A DNA stretch of 22,296 nucleotides from CAZDDW01 sp043811105 (GTDB taxonomy: Bacteria; Patescibacteriota; Patescibacteriia; UBA9934; CAZDDW01): assembly GCA_043811105.1 (NCBI GenBank), contig JBDRNK010000025.1:1-22296 (forward strand), in the 5' to 3' direction. How positions within the stretch are numbered: position 1 is the first letter of the stretch; each line of letters starts with the position of its first letter. This document shows positions 22,243-22,296 of the stretch, in pieces. The notes beneath the pieces were generated by a model. The model did not search any database. It saw only the letters and a list, made by a program, of their open reading frames with translations, and was not told where the DNA came from. The position numbers were made by a program, and so were the translations under genes.

Positions 22243-22255
22243 AATTTACGGGACC

Positions 22256-22273
22256 GACAGACTTCAGTCTGTC
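22256..22273 (+). repeat. Short covarying palindrome
   Basis: GACAGAC, loop ttca, GTCTGTC, preceded by GGGACC and followed by ATTTTA. It lies 31 bp after the previous copy in the same orientation. Beyond it, to the window end, no other feature is seen. Confidence 0.85.
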
Positions 22274-22296
22274 ATTTTAGTTTAATATCCAGTATC

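Overview
The window looks like part of a small, streamlined bacterial genome of the Candidate Phyla Radiation (Patescibacteria, Parcubacteria-like). This is inferred from protein types, not from a marker gene. The clues are a 1,260-residue S-layer-like protein with the N-terminal domain usual in that group, a DUF5667 membrane protein beside an ECF sigma factor, FG-GAP surface proteins, a GxxExxY protein, many short genes without clear Shine-Dalgarno sites, and very abundant small palindromic repeats. No tRNA, rRNA, CRISPR array or complete transposase was seen.

Layout. Positions 1-11506 read leftward. In transcription order they encode an ECF sigma factor, a DUF5667 anti-sigma-like membrane protein, the S-layer-like protein, a membrane-anchored TPR protein and a secreted subtilisin-like protease with an FG-GAP propeller. 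Then comes a broken GxxExxY (PD-(D/E)XK-like) gene between two 122-bp direct repeats, and a polysaccharide set: UDP-glucuronate decarboxylase-like epimerase, GT2 and the start of a GT4 glycosyltransferase. Positions 11688-16421 read rightward: a small excisionase-type HTH protein, a GHL15-like glycoside hydrolase with an FG-GAP propeller, a third 122-bp repeat, a single-pass protein with extracellular beta-sandwich repeats, and a small unknown. Positions 16507-19707 read leftward and are housekeeping or accessory genes: GIY-YIG, UvsE, TspO, DUF3850, a methyltransferase and a small membrane protein. Positions 19767-22085 read rightward and look different: visibly GC-richer, with clear Shine-Dalgarno sites and near-identical terminators. 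They hold an 88-aa unknown and an organophosphate:phosphate-antiporter-type MFS transporter.

How it fits together. Most of the first 16 kb is cell-surface biology: S-layer, secreted protease and hydrolase, adhesin-like propellers, beta-sandwich stalk and glycan synthesis. An ECF sigma/anti-sigma pair may control part of it. Short tandem repeats of 7 and 8 bp sit inside or at the start of two of these genes and could make them variable.

The most unusual material is non-coding. (1) Three tandem units at 20123-20325, with a truncated fourth at 22087, each carry two hairpins whose cores are reverse complements of one another. (2) Five short palindromes have arms that differ between copies yet stay paired; one lies inside a coding sequence and one supplies a stop codon. 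(3) The 122-bp imperfect palindromes flank the GxxExxY gene as direct repeats and also occur as a solo copy, which suggests a small mobile or formerly mobile unit.
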